Assembly (NCBI GenBank): GCA_016875165.1
Contig: VGSF01000023.1
Coordinates: 1 to 53,654 of the forward strand
Source of the DNA: Deltaproteobacteria bacterium
Lineage (GTDB): Bacteria > Desulfobacterota > SM23-61
Length of the DNA: 53,654 bases
Direction of reading: 5' to 3'
Shown: positions 6,979 through 16,039 of the stretch, in pieces
How positions within the stretch are numbered: the stretch's first letter is position 1
Layout: each line of letters opens with the position of its first letter
Notes under the pieces: generated by a model
Seen by the model: only the letters and a program-made list of their open reading frames with translations
The model's database searches: none
Told to the model about the DNA's origin: nothing
Translations under genes and position numbers: made by a program

Positions 6979-7408
6979 GATTCAATCAATGCCTAAAAGG
7001 CCTAAAGACTTCCAAGTTTTTTTCCGCACTTAATACTACTCCGACAAATAGCGTTTATGGCGCGATGCAAGACGGATATGTTGAACGGTTTGATCAGAAA
7101 ATCTCCCCTCGCCCCTCTTTTCCAAAGAGGGGTATAACAATTTCCCCCTTTGGCAAAGGGAAGCTGTGAAAAAATTCAGCAATACCTCCTCTCCCTTGAT
7201 GGGAGAGGGTAGGGTGAGGGTGAAGAGCTAAAGAATTTCTTTAAGTTGTTTATCCCCCTCCCCTTAATCCCCTCCCGCAAGGGGAGGGGAATTATGTTCT
7301 ATCCCAATTTTTTCACACCTTCAGGGGGAATAAGGGGGATTTTGTGAATTGTCGGAGTAGTATTAAATGTAGCGAAATATTTTGCTCACTGTCAAGATAA
7401 TAAAAGAC
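6979..7408. other. Non-coding stretch with short C/G-rich inverted motifs
   Basis: No credible gene. It contains inverted copies of a CCCCTCTTTTCCAAAGAGGGG-like motif and CCCCTCCC/GGGAGGGG blocks (about 7105-7290), resembling the interiors of the repeat elements at 22524-22699. TGTCGGAGTAGTATTAA at 7350-7366 mirrors TTAATACTACTCCGACA at 7028-7044, so 7028-7366 may itself be an inverted-repeat element. Confidence 0.5.
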
Positions 7409-7457
7409 GTATCAATTTAGTGGTTTGAAAAAGTGGTTTTACCACCTTTGTTGAGGT

Positions 7458-7618
7458 CCGGGGGTCTGGGTGGAACGCGCCGGAAGCATCGGCCGGGTTT
7501 CAGCTTGGCCACGAAGAACCCCGCTCGTTTCCGTCGGAGGAGGCGGGGGCGTTTTCCCCGCCCCACTCGCGAAGAAATCAGCGCCTTATGATTCCAAGCG
7601 GGCCGCCCAGGCCCCCGG
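7458..7618 (+). ncRNA. Structured repeat copy A (candidate ncRNA) inside an inverted-repeat element
   Basis: Segments 7458-7478 and 7598-7618 pair over 21 positions using several G-T wobbles where copy B has G-C pairs, so pairing is kept while sequence differs. Between them lie CCGGAAGCATCGG, TGGCCACGAAGA, a GGCGGGGG/CCCCGCC hairpin and GCCTTATGATTCCAAG. An outer inverted repeat GTATCAATTTAG (7409-7420) / CTAAATTGTTAC (7664-7675) encloses it. HEARO/omega-RNA is one possible identity; a stem-loop repeat without RNA function is another. Confidence 0.5.
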
Positions 7619-7764
7619 ACCATGGATTCCCTTTGACCTTACGCCCCACCTCTTTTCAAAGGGCTAAATTGTTACTAAAAGACAATTGTGCAGGCTTAGG
7701 CCTTTTGATATACTTCTGCATGCTACTTTGCCAATCCTGAAAGGTACGAGAGAGGGAAAAAGTA

Positions 7765-8119
7765 ATGCGTCACAAAAGAAATCCGGGAGCCCCTTTACCA
7801 CCGCTGCGCAAATTCCTGGGAGGCATCATTTTTGTCGGCGCCCTAATCCTGCTTATGCTCCTATGGCGGGGAATCGAAATGATCACCGACTGGTTCTGGT
7901 TCCAGGAGGTGGGCTTCGAAAAATTGTTTTCCATTACCATTTTGACCCAGTTGCAAGTAGCCGCAATCTAAGGAAATACACATCTGGCAGATCGCCGGGG
8001 AAGCCCTCGCTCATTACCGCAAGGCCCAGGATTTGCTGCGCCAGGGGAATTGGGGAGGTTATGGCGAAGAGTTGAAGAAAATGGAGGAAGCCCTGAGGGT
8101 TTTGGAAAAAAGAAAGTAA
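7765..8119 (+). pseudogene. UPF0182-family membrane protein gene with internal deletion
   Basis: The start (MRHKRNPGAPLPPL...) leads into a membrane segment, GGIIFVGALILLMLLW, and TDWFWFQEVGFEKLF, which match the N-terminus of large UPF0182 membrane proteins. The frame stops at 7969-7971. A second frame then gives AGEALAHYRKAQDLLRQGNW, GGYGEELKKMEEALRVLEKRK and a stop at 8117-8119, which looks like the extreme C-terminus of the same family. About 800 residues in the middle are absent. This is a deletion remnant, not a functional gene. Confidence 0.65.
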
Positions 8120-8126
8120 TTCATTA

Positions 8127-8466
8127 TTTGCACAGAGGTCACAGAGATCGCAGGGTTTTTAAAACTATAATTGATAGTCTCGTAAAAAGTCGTAATTTAT
8201 GCTCTTTCGTCATTCCGGCGAAAGCCGGAATCCAGTCTTTTCAATATGTTCCGACATCTCTGGACACCGGCTTTCAGCGGTGTGACGACTTTTTACGAAG
8301 CCATCATAGTTAAGAAAACGTAAAGGATAAGTGTCAGGTGTCTTAAGTGATCCACCTGAGGCGAGGTAAAATTGAAAAAAGAATTTCTTATACAATTAAA
8401 TTTCTAGTCTGTTTTTATCCTGAATTTTGATTTATCTCTGTGGCCTCTGTGTTCTCTGTGGCAAAG
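8127..8466. repeat. Short dispersed repeats upstream of selB
   Basis: Besides the MITE, this stretch holds CACAGAGGTCACAGAG (about 8130), an AGTGATCC...GAATTTCTTATACAATT unit (8347-8397), and CTCTGTGGCCTCTGTG (about 8435). All recur elsewhere in the window. The last lies immediately upstream of selB, so the native leader of that gene is probably replaced by repeat sequence. Confidence 0.6.
8171..8307. repeat. MITE of the TCGTAAAAAGTC family, copy 2
   Basis: TTGATAGTCTCGTAAAAAGTC-like and GACTTTTTACGAAGCCATCAT-like ends enclose GTCATTCCGGCGAAAGCCGG and a second small hairpin. The interior differs from copy 1. Confidence 0.75.
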
Positions 8467-8477
8467 GATTCAGTAAA

Positions 8478-10385
8478 ATGAAGCGTATAGTTCTGGGAAC
8501 GGCCGGACACATCGACCATGGTAAGACCACGCTGATCAAAGCCCTGACGGGCGTCGACTGCGACCGCCTCAAAGAAGAAAAAGAGCGCGGGATTACCATC
8601 GAGCTGGGCTTCACCTCCATGATCCTCCCCAGCGGGATAACGATCAGTATCGTGGATGTCCCCGGACATGAAAAGTTCGTGCGGCACATGGTTGCCGGAG
8701 CTACGGGAATAGACCTGGTCGCTCTGGTCATTGCCGCAGATGAAGGAATTATGCCCCAAACCCGGGAACACCTGGACATTTGCAAACTATTACGGGTAAA
8801 GAAAGGGCTGATTGCTCTGACCAAAATTGACCTGGTTGAGAAAGATTGGCTGGATATGGTGAAGGAGGAAATCCAGGATTTTGTCAAAGGGACTTTTTTG
8901 CAAGGAGGGGCTTGCGTGCCACTCTCCTCCACCACAGGAGAAGGCTTACCAGCCTTTGTGGCAGAAGTAGATCGGTTAGCTAAGGAAGCGGAAGAACGTT
9001 CTCCTGAAGGTCTCTTGCGGCTGCCCATCGACCGGGTCTTCACCATCAAGGGGTTTGGGACCGTAGCCACGGGAACAATCATCTCCGGAACGGTCTCCAT
9101 CGGGGACACCCTGGAAGTGCTCCCCAAAGGCCTGGAAGCCAAGGTGCGGGGAATTCAGGCTCACGGAAAGTCCGTGGAATCTGCCACGGCCGGCCTGCGC
9201 GCCGGCATCAACCTCCAGGGACTGGAAAAAGACATTATCGACCGTGGAAATGTTCTAACTATCTCTCAGACTTTGAAACCCACGGTCGCCCTGGACGTGA
9301 TCTTTCAACTGCTCTCCAGCGCCCCCAAACCATTGAAGAATCGCGCCCGGGTGCGCTGGCATTTAGGGACCGTTGAAGCCTTAGGAAGGGTCATCCTCTT
9401 AGATCGAGAAGAAGTAAAATCCGGCGAAGAGGTTTTCTTGCAGATTCGTCTCGAACAACCAGTTACCGCCCTTCCAGGCGACCGCTTCGTTGCCCGCAGC
9501 TACTCACCCATCTTTACCATCGGCGGTGGTGAAGTTCTGGATGCCTTCCCTTCCCGGCATAAACGCTTCTCTTCCCAGGTAAAGGAAGAGATGGAGATTC
9601 TGCAAAAAGGCTCAGAGGAGGAAAAGCTCCGCCTCCGTCTCCTCAAAGCCGGGCCAAAGGGACTTTCCTGGCCTGAACTGATTATGCGCGCGAACGTGCT
9701 GCCCTTGCCTTTAAAATCCCTGATTGAGCGCCTTATTTCCACCGGGGGAATTTTGCGTTTTAACGGGGATCGGCTGCGGTACATTCACCCGCAGGTCATG
9801 GCCGACCTGAAACGTTCCTGCCTGGATTACCTTAGGGAATTCCACCAGAAGAACCCCCTCCAGCCCGGGGCAGTAAAAGAAGAGGTTAAGACCAAACTCC
9901 CTCCTCAAATGGATGCCCGGCTTTTCAACCATCTTCTGTCCATCCTGATTGAGGATAAAAAGATCATCGCCGAAAAAGAAACCATCCGCCTATACACTCA
10001 CGCTGTCTCCCTCAAGGAAGAAGAAAAGGATCTGCGCAAGAATATTATTCTCATTTACGCCAAGGCCCATCTCCAGCCCCCGACGGTTAAAGAAGCCCTA
10101 TCCGAACTCAGGGCCCTGGAAAACGAGCTAAAGCCAGTCCTCCAGCTCCTCACCAAGGAAGGAACATTGGTGAAAGTAAATGAAGACCTTTACTTTCACC
10201 GCCAGGCCCTGGAAGAGCTGGAAGGAAAGATAGTCCGCTTTCTACAAGAGAATAAGGAGATGAATCCCACCCAGTTCAAAGACCTTTCCCAGGTATCCCG
10301 CAAGTTTGCCATTCCCCTGATGGAGCATTTTGACGCCAAGAAATTGACTATGCGCATCGGAGACAAACGGGTCCTGAGGAAATAG
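8478..10385 (+). CDS. selB: Selenocysteine-specific translation elongation factor SelB
   Basis: The product has 635 residues from ATG 8478; a longer frame from 8427 only adds repeat-derived codons. GTPase motifs are GHIDHGKT (10-17), RGITIELGF, DVPGHEKF and TKID. EF-Tu-like domains 2 and 3 follow, then about 260 residues of winged-helix repeats ending FAIPLMEHFD...RIGDKRVLRK, the part that binds the SECIS hairpin in mRNA. SelB delivers Sec-tRNA to UGA codons, so this organism very likely makes selenoproteins. selA, selD and tRNA-Sec are not in the window. The gene heads a same-strand run with the two-component pair that follows. Confidence 0.97.
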   Translation: MKRIVLGTAGHIDHGKTTLIKALTGVDCDRLKEEKERGITIELGFTSMILPSGITISIVDVPGHEKFVRHMVAGATGIDLVALVIAADEGIMPQTREHLDICKLLRVKKGLIALTKIDLVEKDWLDMVKEEIQDFVKGTFLQGGACVPLSSTTGEGLPAFVAEVDRLAKEAEERSPEGLLRLPIDRVFTIKGFGTVATGTIISGTVSIGDTLEVLPKGLEAKVRGIQAHGKSVESATAGLRAGINLQGLEKDIIDRGNVLTISQTLKPTVALDVIFQLLSSAPKPLKNRARVRWHLGTVEALGRVILLDREEVKSGEEVFLQIRLEQPVTALPGDRFVARSYSPIFTIGGGEVLDAFPSRHKRFSSQVKEEMEILQKGSEEEKLRLRLLKAGPKGLSWPELIMRANVLPLPLKSLIERLISTGGILRFNGDRLRYIHPQVMADLKRSCLDYLREFHQKNPLQPGAVKEEVKTKLPPQMDARLFNHLLSILIEDKKIIAEKETIRLYTHAVSLKEEEKDLRKNIILIYAKAHLQPPTVKEALSELRALENELKPVLQLLTKEGTLVKVNEDLYFHRQALEELEGKIVRFLQENKEMNPTQFKDLSQVSRKFAIPLMEHFDAKKLTMRIGDKRVLRK

Positions 10386-10400
10386 GAGAAAGGGTTTAAT

Positions 10401-11900
10401 TTGCAAAAGAAGATTCGCATACTGGTGGCTGAAGCGGATTCCGCTTTTTTAGAGATGATTGAGGAGTCCCTGAAGGAAGCAGGCAACTATTACCAGATAG
10501 AGAAGGCTGCTTCTGGAGAAAAATGTCTGGAGAAGCTCCGCCAGAAGAAGTTTGACATCCTGCTTCTGGATCACAGCCTTCCGGACGGGGAGGGATTGGC
10601 CTGGCTTCGGCGCTTTAATGAAATGGGCATTGGGGTTCCCACCATCTTTGTTACGGCCAAAGGCGATTCCCGGCTGGCCATCGAGGCCATGAAGGAAGGG
10701 GTTTTCGATTACATCAACCGCTCAGCGGAATGCGCTAAAGCATTTCCCTTTGTCGTGCACCGGGCCGTGGCAGGGTACACCTTAATGCTTGAAAAGGTTC
10801 GGCTGCAGAAAGAGCTGATTGAGACCAAGAATTTTTTGGAATCCATCGTGGAAAAGGCCGGGGATGCCATTTCGGTGATCGACCTGGAGGGTAAGATTCT
10901 CTACTGGAATGAAGGAGCCGAGCGGATTTACGGATACCCCCAAGCCGAGGCGCTGGGCAAGAAACTTTCCGAGATTCTTTACCCCCAGGATGCAAAGGCC
11001 AGGATGGAAGAGGATAAAATTCTGGGAAACATCATGGCCCGGGTGAAAAAAGGGGAAGTGGCCTCGAGCATGGAGATCGAGAGGCTGACCAAAGATGGGC
11101 GGGAGATCATCACCAGCATGACCACCTCCCCGCTCAAAGACGCAGAGGGACGAATTATCGGAGCCTCCCGTATCTGCCGCGACATTACCTCCATGAAAAA
11201 GGCCGAAGAACGCCTAATACTGGCCGAAAGATTATCTTCCCTCGGAGAACTGACCGCCGGAGTGGCCCATGAATTGCGCAACCCCCTGGCCGGGATAAAA
11301 ATCAATACCCAAGTCCTGGCCCGGAAGAAGGATCTCACGGAAACGGAACGGCGGATTTTAGAGGGCACCCAGGAGGGGATAGAAAAAATCCAGAAAATCG
11401 TAGAGGACATGCTCCATTTCGCCCGCCCCAAAGCCGCCCATTTTGAAGAGAAAGAGATTAACGAAGTGATCGAGAAGAGCCTGGCCATTCTCCAGGCAAA
11501 ATTCAAAAAGGGAAATATTGCCCTGATCTTCGAGAAAGAGAAAGATTTGCCCCGGCTGCGCATCGATGTGCGCCAAATCCAGCAGGTTCTGATCAACCTC
11601 ATGCTCAATGCCATTCAGGCCATGGAGAAAAGGGGAACCCTCACTGTCCGCACCTTTCTGAAAAATGGGAACGAAGTTGGGGTAGAAGTGCAGGACACTG
11701 GCGTAGGGATTCCCAAAGCTTACATGAAAAAAATCTTCGATCCTTTCTTTACCACCAAATCCGAAGGCACAGGTCTCGGCCTTTCGATCAGCCTGAAGAT
11801 ATTAAACAATCACGGGGCCACCCTGGACGCCTCCAGCCAGGAAGGCAAGGGGTCTCTCTTCACCATCCGTTTTCCGGTTGGAGGGGCTCGTGGGATTTAA
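10401..11900 (+). CDS. Hybrid histidine kinase: receiver-PAS-HisKA-HATPase
   Basis: The product has 499 residues from a TTG start preceded by GGAGAAAGG. A receiver domain comes first (phospho-acceptor Asp57 in LLLDHSLPDGEG), but the conserved lysine before the last strand is replaced (FDYINRSAE). A PAS domain spans about 145-270, followed by HisKA with His290 (GVAHELRNPLAG) and an ATPase domain with LMLNAIQAME, DTGVGIPK and GTGLGLS. No transmembrane segment is seen, so it is cytosolic. It lies 15 bp after selB and overlaps the response regulator gene, making a cognate pair. Confidence 0.93.
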   Translation: MQKKIRILVAEADSAFLEMIEESLKEAGNYYQIEKAASGEKCLEKLRQKKFDILLLDHSLPDGEGLAWLRRFNEMGIGVPTIFVTAKGDSRLAIEAMKEGVFDYINRSAECAKAFPFVVHRAVAGYTLMLEKVRLQKELIETKNFLESIVEKAGDAISVIDLEGKILYWNEGAERIYGYPQAEALGKKLSEILYPQDAKARMEEDKILGNIMARVKKGEVASSMEIERLTKDGREIITSMTTSPLKDAEGRIIGASRICRDITSMKKAEERLILAERLSSLGELTAGVAHELRNPLAGIKINTQVLARKKDLTETERRILEGTQEGIEKIQKIVEDMLHFARPKAAHFEEKEINEVIEKSLAILQAKFKKGNIALIFEKEKDLPRLRIDVRQIQQVLINLMLNAIQAMEKRGTLTVRTFLKNGNEVGVEVQDTGVGIPKAYMKKIFDPFFTTKSEGTGLGLSISLKILNNHGATLDASSQEGKGSLFTIRFPVGGARGI

Positions 11901-13266
11901 GATTCTGGTCATTGATGATGAATCGACCCTTAGAGAATCTCTCCAGATTGCCCTTTGCGCCTCGGGACATGAAGTCGCCACCGCGAGAACCGGGGAGGAA
12001 GGGTTGGAGCGATTTAACCAAGAGAAACCCGACCTTGTTCTTTTAGACCACTGGTTGCCCGGGATAAACGGGGATCAGGTTCTTCAGAATATGAAGGAAA
12101 ATGCCCCGGAAATCCCGGTTATTATCATGACCGCCCAGGGATCGGTTGAATTGGCGGTTCATTCCATGAAGATGGGGGCCTTTGATTTTCTGGTCAAGCC
12201 CTTTGAGCTGGACCAGATTGAAGCAGTGGTCCAAAGAGGGCTGGAACGCATTCGCCTGAAGAGAGAAGTGGAATGGCTCCGGGCCCAGTACCAGGAAAAA
12301 TTTCGCCCCGGCGGGATCATTGGGGTTAGCTCTAAGATGAAAGAAGTAATACAACTGGCGGAAAAACTCGCCCGGAGCGCGGACACCACGGTCTTGATCG
12401 AGGGAGAGACCGGAACGGGAAAGGAACTCCTGGCCGAGTATATCCATTTCTTAAGCCCCCGTTCCTCCTTCCCCTTCATTCCCCTCAACTGCGGCGCCTT
12501 TCCCCTGGAGCTTTTGGAGAGCGAACTCTTCGGGTACGAAAAAGGAGCCTTCACCGGGGCAACGGAGAAAGGGAAGATGGGCAAGATAGAGGCGGCGGAG
12601 AAAGGGACGCTCTTCTTCGACGAAGCGGGGGAGCTTCCCCTGCCGGCGCAGGTTAAGGTCTTGCGCTTCCTGGAGGAAAAAGAGTATTTCAAATTGGGAA
12701 GTGTAGAGAAGAAGAAGGCCGATGTCCGGATCATCGCCGCCACGAATAAAGATTTAAAGGATGAAGTCAAGAAAGGAAAATTTCGGGCAGACCTCTATTT
12801 CCGCCTCAATGTTGTCCATCTATTCGTTGCCCCGCTGCGAGACCGAGAAGAAGATATCATGGTTCTCTTGCGATTCTTTATGTATCGTTTCAATGAACAG
12901 TTCCAAAAAGGGTTTGCCGAAATCTCCAGAGATGCGGAGGATCTAATCCTATCCTACCCCTGGCCCGGGAATGTCCGCGAGCTGCGCAATGCGGTGGAAC
13001 GAATCATACTGCTGGAGAAAGGCGACACCATTCTTCCCGGACACCTCGCTTTCCTCGGCAGTACCGCAGGCGACAAATCCAAAGCGCCTCTCCTCAAACC
13101 GGCCATTCCTCCCCAGGGCATTGTATTAGACGAAGTCATGAAAGAGTATATTCAGGAGGCCTTGAAAATAAAGAAGGGGAATAAAATTCAAGCCGCTAAA
13201 TTACTGGGTATCTCCCGCTCGGCGCTCCTCTACCGGATGGGAAAATATGAGATTAAAGACCACTAA
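11890..13266 (+). CDS. NtrC-type sigma-54 response regulator
   Basis: The product has 458 residues from GTG 11890 (a TTG at 11878 is also possible). The gene overlaps the kinase by 11 bp, suggesting coupled translation. The receiver carries the acceptor Asp in LVLLDHWLPGING and the conserved Lys in FLVKPFE. The AAA+ domain has the Walker A GETGTGKE and the sigma-54 contact loop GAFTGA. A Fis-like helix-turn-helix (IQAAKLLGISRSALLYRMGK) ends the protein. It would activate sigma-54 promoters in response to the upstream kinase. Targets cannot be deduced here. Confidence 0.95.
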   Translation: MGFKILVIDDESTLRESLQIALCASGHEVATARTGEEGLERFNQEKPDLVLLDHWLPGINGDQVLQNMKENAPEIPVIIMTAQGSVELAVHSMKMGAFDFLVKPFELDQIEAVVQRGLERIRLKREVEWLRAQYQEKFRPGGIIGVSSKMKEVIQLAEKLARSADTTVLIEGETGTGKELLAEYIHFLSPRSSFPFIPLNCGAFPLELLESELFGYEKGAFTGATEKGKMGKIEAAEKGTLFFDEAGELPLPAQVKVLRFLEEKEYFKLGSVEKKKADVRIIAATNKDLKDEVKKGKFRADLYFRLNVVHLFVAPLRDREEDIMVLLRFFMYRFNEQFQKGFAEISRDAEDLILSYPWPGNVRELRNAVERIILLEKGDTILPGHLAFLGSTAGDKSKAPLLKPAIPPQGIVLDEVMKEYIQEALKIKKGNKIQAAKLLGISRSALLYRMGKYEIKDH

Positions 13267-13284
13267 TCACGGAGGACCCAGAGG

Positions 13285-14424
13285 TCACCGAGAAAAAGCA
13301 GCCAGAATCTCCTGGCCGAAATGATCTTGCAGCCATTTTTTCAGGCCCGGAATCTCTTCCATCTCATTTATCGACCGGTAGTTTTTCAAAGCGAAAGCAT
13401 TGATCAATGCGTTATTCATAAGGATTCCAGGCTCCAGCCCTAAATGTTTTGCCCGTATATCCCGCCAGGTTTTTAGCGCTTTGACCCTCTTGCGTACGGA
13501 CGATGACAAATCCGGCCTTGTCTCCCGGGGGTACACCGGAAGATCTTCATCGGGAATGGCCATGGCCCGGTGAATTTCCTGCAGCAGGTGTGTCCCATAT
13601 CTGTCGCTTTGCTTCCGGCTCAGGACTTTCCCCGTTTCCAATTCATCCAGGCGCAAAGGTTTTTTCATAGTCAATTCCAGGAGCGGTTCGTTGCGGAGCA
13701 CCTTGAAAGGGGGAAGATCCAACTTTTGGGCCTCCGCCTCGCGGAATCCCAGCAAAGCCTCCAGAACCGCAAGACTCCTGGGATCCAGGAGAAAAGCTCC
13801 TTTCACTTTTAGGTAAAATGGGTCATGGCTGGGGGGCGTAAATCGGACCTTACTCAGAAGTAAGCATTCTTCCTCCACCCAGGATAATCGGCCCTTCTCT
13901 TCCAGTTCCTTTTCCAGCATACGGGCCAGGGGAATCAGGTACATGCCGTCCATGGCTGCGTATTCCATCATCTCCGAAGAAAGGGGTCTTTTGGACCAAT
14001 CGGCCCGCTGATATTTCTTATTGAGCTCCACATGGAACCGACTTCGCAGCAACGCTTCCAGACCGGTCTCCCGGAGGCCCAGAAATTTACCGGCCAACTG
14101 CGTATCGAAGAGGTTCTCGACCTCGAGCCGAAAATCCCGGTACAGGGAACGGATATCATAATCCGCCCCGTGGAATACCTTGCGGATGCGGGGGTTGGAG
14201 AAAACGGGGTGTAAGGCGGAAAGATCTCTTAGCGCCAAAGGATCCATGATATAAGAGGCGGATTCCGTAGCGATCTGTAGGAGGCATACCTTTTCGAAGT
14301 AGTGGTACATAGAGTCCGCTTCCAGGTCAACCCCGATGATTTTGGCCTGACCCAGAATCCGGCTAGCCCCTTCCAGGTGAGGAAGGGTCTCGATCCATTC
14401 ATAGGAAAATGGTTTGCCATCCAT
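13285..14424 (-). CDS. rnd: Ribonuclease D-like 3'-5' exonuclease with HRDC domain
   Basis: The product has 379 residues. DEDDy exonuclease motifs are visible: GVDLEADS (Asp-x-Glu), FHGADYDIRSL and YAAMDGMYL. The C-terminal half holds an HRDC-type helical domain. RNase D trims tRNA 3' ends. The gene converges on the response regulator with only 18 bp between stop codons. Length is typical. Confidence 0.9.
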   Translation of the reverse strand: MDGKPFSYEWIETLPHLEGASRILGQAKIIGVDLEADSMYHYFEKVCLLQIATESASYIMDPLALRDLSALHPVFSNPRIRKVFHGADYDIRSLYRDFRLEVENLFDTQLAGKFLGLRETGLEALLRSRFHVELNKKYQRADWSKRPLSSEMMEYAAMDGMYLIPLARMLEKELEEKGRLSWVEEECLLLSKVRFTPPSHDPFYLKVKGAFLLDPRSLAVLEALLGFREAEAQKLDLPPFKVLRNEPLLELTMKKPLRLDELETGKVLSRKQSDRYGTHLLQEIHRAMAIPDEDLPVYPRETRPDLSSSVRKRVKALKTWRDIRAKHLGLEPGILMNNALINAFALKNYRSINEMEEIPGLKKWLQDHFGQEILAAFSR

Positions 14425-14469
14425 CGTTTTTGCCGATGCCTTTCCAATCGATTAAGCATTTAGGATACC

Positions 14470-14613
14470 TTACTTTACGGGTGAACCCAAGGACTTATTG
14501 AAAGCGGCGCGAAGAATATATCGGGATAGAAATAATAAGCTGTAGTCGATTTCGCAGACCTCTTCCCAAAAAGCCCGCGCTTCCGTAAAATGCTCGACAG
14601 GGTCAAACAGGGC
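14470..14613 (-). pseudogene. C-terminal gene remnant, family unknown
   Basis: A minus-strand frame encodes ALFDPVEHFTEARAFWEEVC then EIDYSLLFLSRYILRAAFNK and SLGSPVK before TAA at 14470-14472. It looks coding in composition, but no start is visible and the frame is lost upstream at about 14613. Probably the tail of a truncated gene. I do not recognise the family. Confidence 0.4.
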
Positions 14614-14696
14614 TGGGGGTCAGCGGCGGATGGACGCGCGGGCTTGTTTGTATGAAATGGGGCTCGCCTTCGTTATTTTTCATAACGGCCAATTAC

Positions 14697-15084
14697 TTAT
14701 GCTCTTTCGCTTCCTATACCATTTAAGCTGGAAAAGGGGCGGGCACCCAAACTAAGGAGCATAATATTGCCCGGATCATCGAAGGTCAATAGGGGTTTGC
14801 CCCATCCGAGCACCTTCCGGCAGAAGCTCTCGGTCTTTCCTCCCGATGCGGCGTGGGCAACAAATACCCGTTCAGCAAGGGCAGCAACAAATTCGTTGCG
14901 AAATCGGACTGTATCCTCATCCGCCCGCTTGATCTTTTCTCCAAAGGGAGACAGCATCAGCAGACGACCCTTGGATAAGGCATCGGCATATTCTTTGGGA
15001 ATCCGCGTTGGTGTCAGACGCTTGGCCAGGCACCAGATAATAGGTTGTTCTCCCCGCAGAACGTGAGAGCAGGGACGCCCTTAA
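14697..15084 (-). pseudogene. 5'-truncated DprA-like Rossmann protein
   Basis: The frame encodes SHVLRGEQPIIWCLAKRL, IPKEYADALSKGRLLMLSPF, RNEFVAALAERVFVAHAASG and VLGWGKPLLTFDDPGN, ending at 14697. This is the C-terminal half of a family related to the DNA-processing protein DprA, with the LSPF and AHAASGGKT nucleotide-fold motifs. The N-terminal half and start codon are missing; sequence before about 15084 reads out of frame. It is most likely a deletion remnant. Confidence 0.6.
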
Positions 15085-15097
15085 GATTCTAAGATAG

Positions 15098-15532
15098 TCA
15101 CTCAACTAACTGGTAGCCGTTCTCACGCGCAACGCTTTCGCCTCTCTCTACCGAGTATCCAATCCCCGGAACACACAGTTTAAGGAGCTTGGCCAGATCG
15201 GTCAGTGAAGTTCCCAACTCTCTGACGGCCCAAAAACAAAGCAGACCCCTTGCCTTTACCTTCCTTTGCTGTTTACCGTTCGAGAGGATATCCTCTTCCT
15301 TCAACCCGAATATTTCACCCACCCTTGCTGCGACGCGGCCCAGATCATAACCGAGTCGCTTTAGCTCGTATTCCCGATCGAATTTCTCCTTGGCCTTTGC
15401 AATTACACCGTGGAATATCAAGGGGGACGCCCTTAAATAAGTAAGCAACTCAATTAGTGTTAGCAATGTTCTTTCTCTAAATTTCCCCTTTCCGCAGCTT
15501 CTCCCTAATCCTTTTCGCTTTCTCGGGCTCAA
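15098..15532 (-). pseudogene. C-terminal fragment of a REP-type transposase
   Basis: The fragment encodes SPLIFHGVIAKAKEKFD, RVAARVGEIFGLKEEDIL, SLTDLAKLLKLCVPGIGYSV and ERGESVARENG. These form the DnaA-like DNA-binding end typical of Y1 REP-associated transposases. The catalytic HUH domain is absent. The nominal ATG at 15532 probably lies in fused sequence. GGGACGCCCTTAA occurs both inside it (about 15424) and just past its end (about 15071). Confidence 0.6.
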
Positions 15533-15597
15533 AGGGGAGACAGGTTCGGGGAAAAAATATTGTGCCCCGGAAACCGCGCTTTATTTATACTCGCGCG

Positions 15598-15855
15598 TTA
15601 GGCGCGTTCCTTTACCGCCGCGGATTTGCGGCCCTTTTGAGACTTGGTTTTGGGCATGGTCGTAATCAAGGCGCGAAGCGCGGCGTTGACTGACTCTGGC
15701 GTAGTGAAGACCTGGGATATGTCCGAGTCAAGGACTACCACGACACGGTTCTTGTCAATTCGGCCGGCAAAGCGGTTCGGACGGGATTTCCGGTAATCAA
15801 AGCTGTACTCGGATCGCATTTCCCTTACGTTCCTCTTATTTGCGGTTCTCTTCAT
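15598..15855 (-). CDS. brnA: BrnA-like antitoxin
   Basis: The product has 85 residues. The core REMRSEYSFDY...NRVVVVLDSDISQVF and TTPESVNAALRALI matches the antitoxin that follows BrnT-type toxins (VVLD-D-VF and SVN-ALR signature). The C-terminus is basic. The ATG overlaps the end of the BrnT remnant (ATG 15855 inside the codons before its stop), the usual toxin-antitoxin arrangement. The antitoxin looks complete although its toxin is truncated. Confidence 0.7.
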   Translation of the reverse strand: MKRTANKRNVREMRSEYSFDYRKSRPNRFAGRIDKNRVVVVLDSDISQVFTTPESVNAALRALITTMPKTKSQKGRKSAAVKERA

Positions 15856-16038
15856 AATCTTTGCGTTCCTTCCTGGTTGCCAAACGTGCGCTGAAAATAC
15901 GGACGATGCCTTTGGCTCGTTCGGTAAAACAGACCACCATTAGATCGTTTTTAATGGAGTGACCGATGATGATTCCTCGTATTTCTCCTTCAGAGTGATC
16001 CTTATCATCGAAGATGGCGGCGATCTTCAGGATGCGCT
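15836..16038 (-). pseudogene. 5'-truncated BrnT toxin (DUF497)
   Basis: The frame encodes FDDKDHSEGEIRGIIIGHS, NDLMVVCFTERAKGIVRIFS and ARLATRKERKDYEENRK, then TAA at 15836-15838. This is the C-terminal two-thirds of the BrnT RNase toxin fold. The N-terminal part is missing: the sequence starts abruptly at the stop codon of vapC. No start codon or own ribosome-binding site is seen. It is likely inactive, leaving BrnA as an orphan. Confidence 0.65.
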
Positions 16039-16039
16039 T

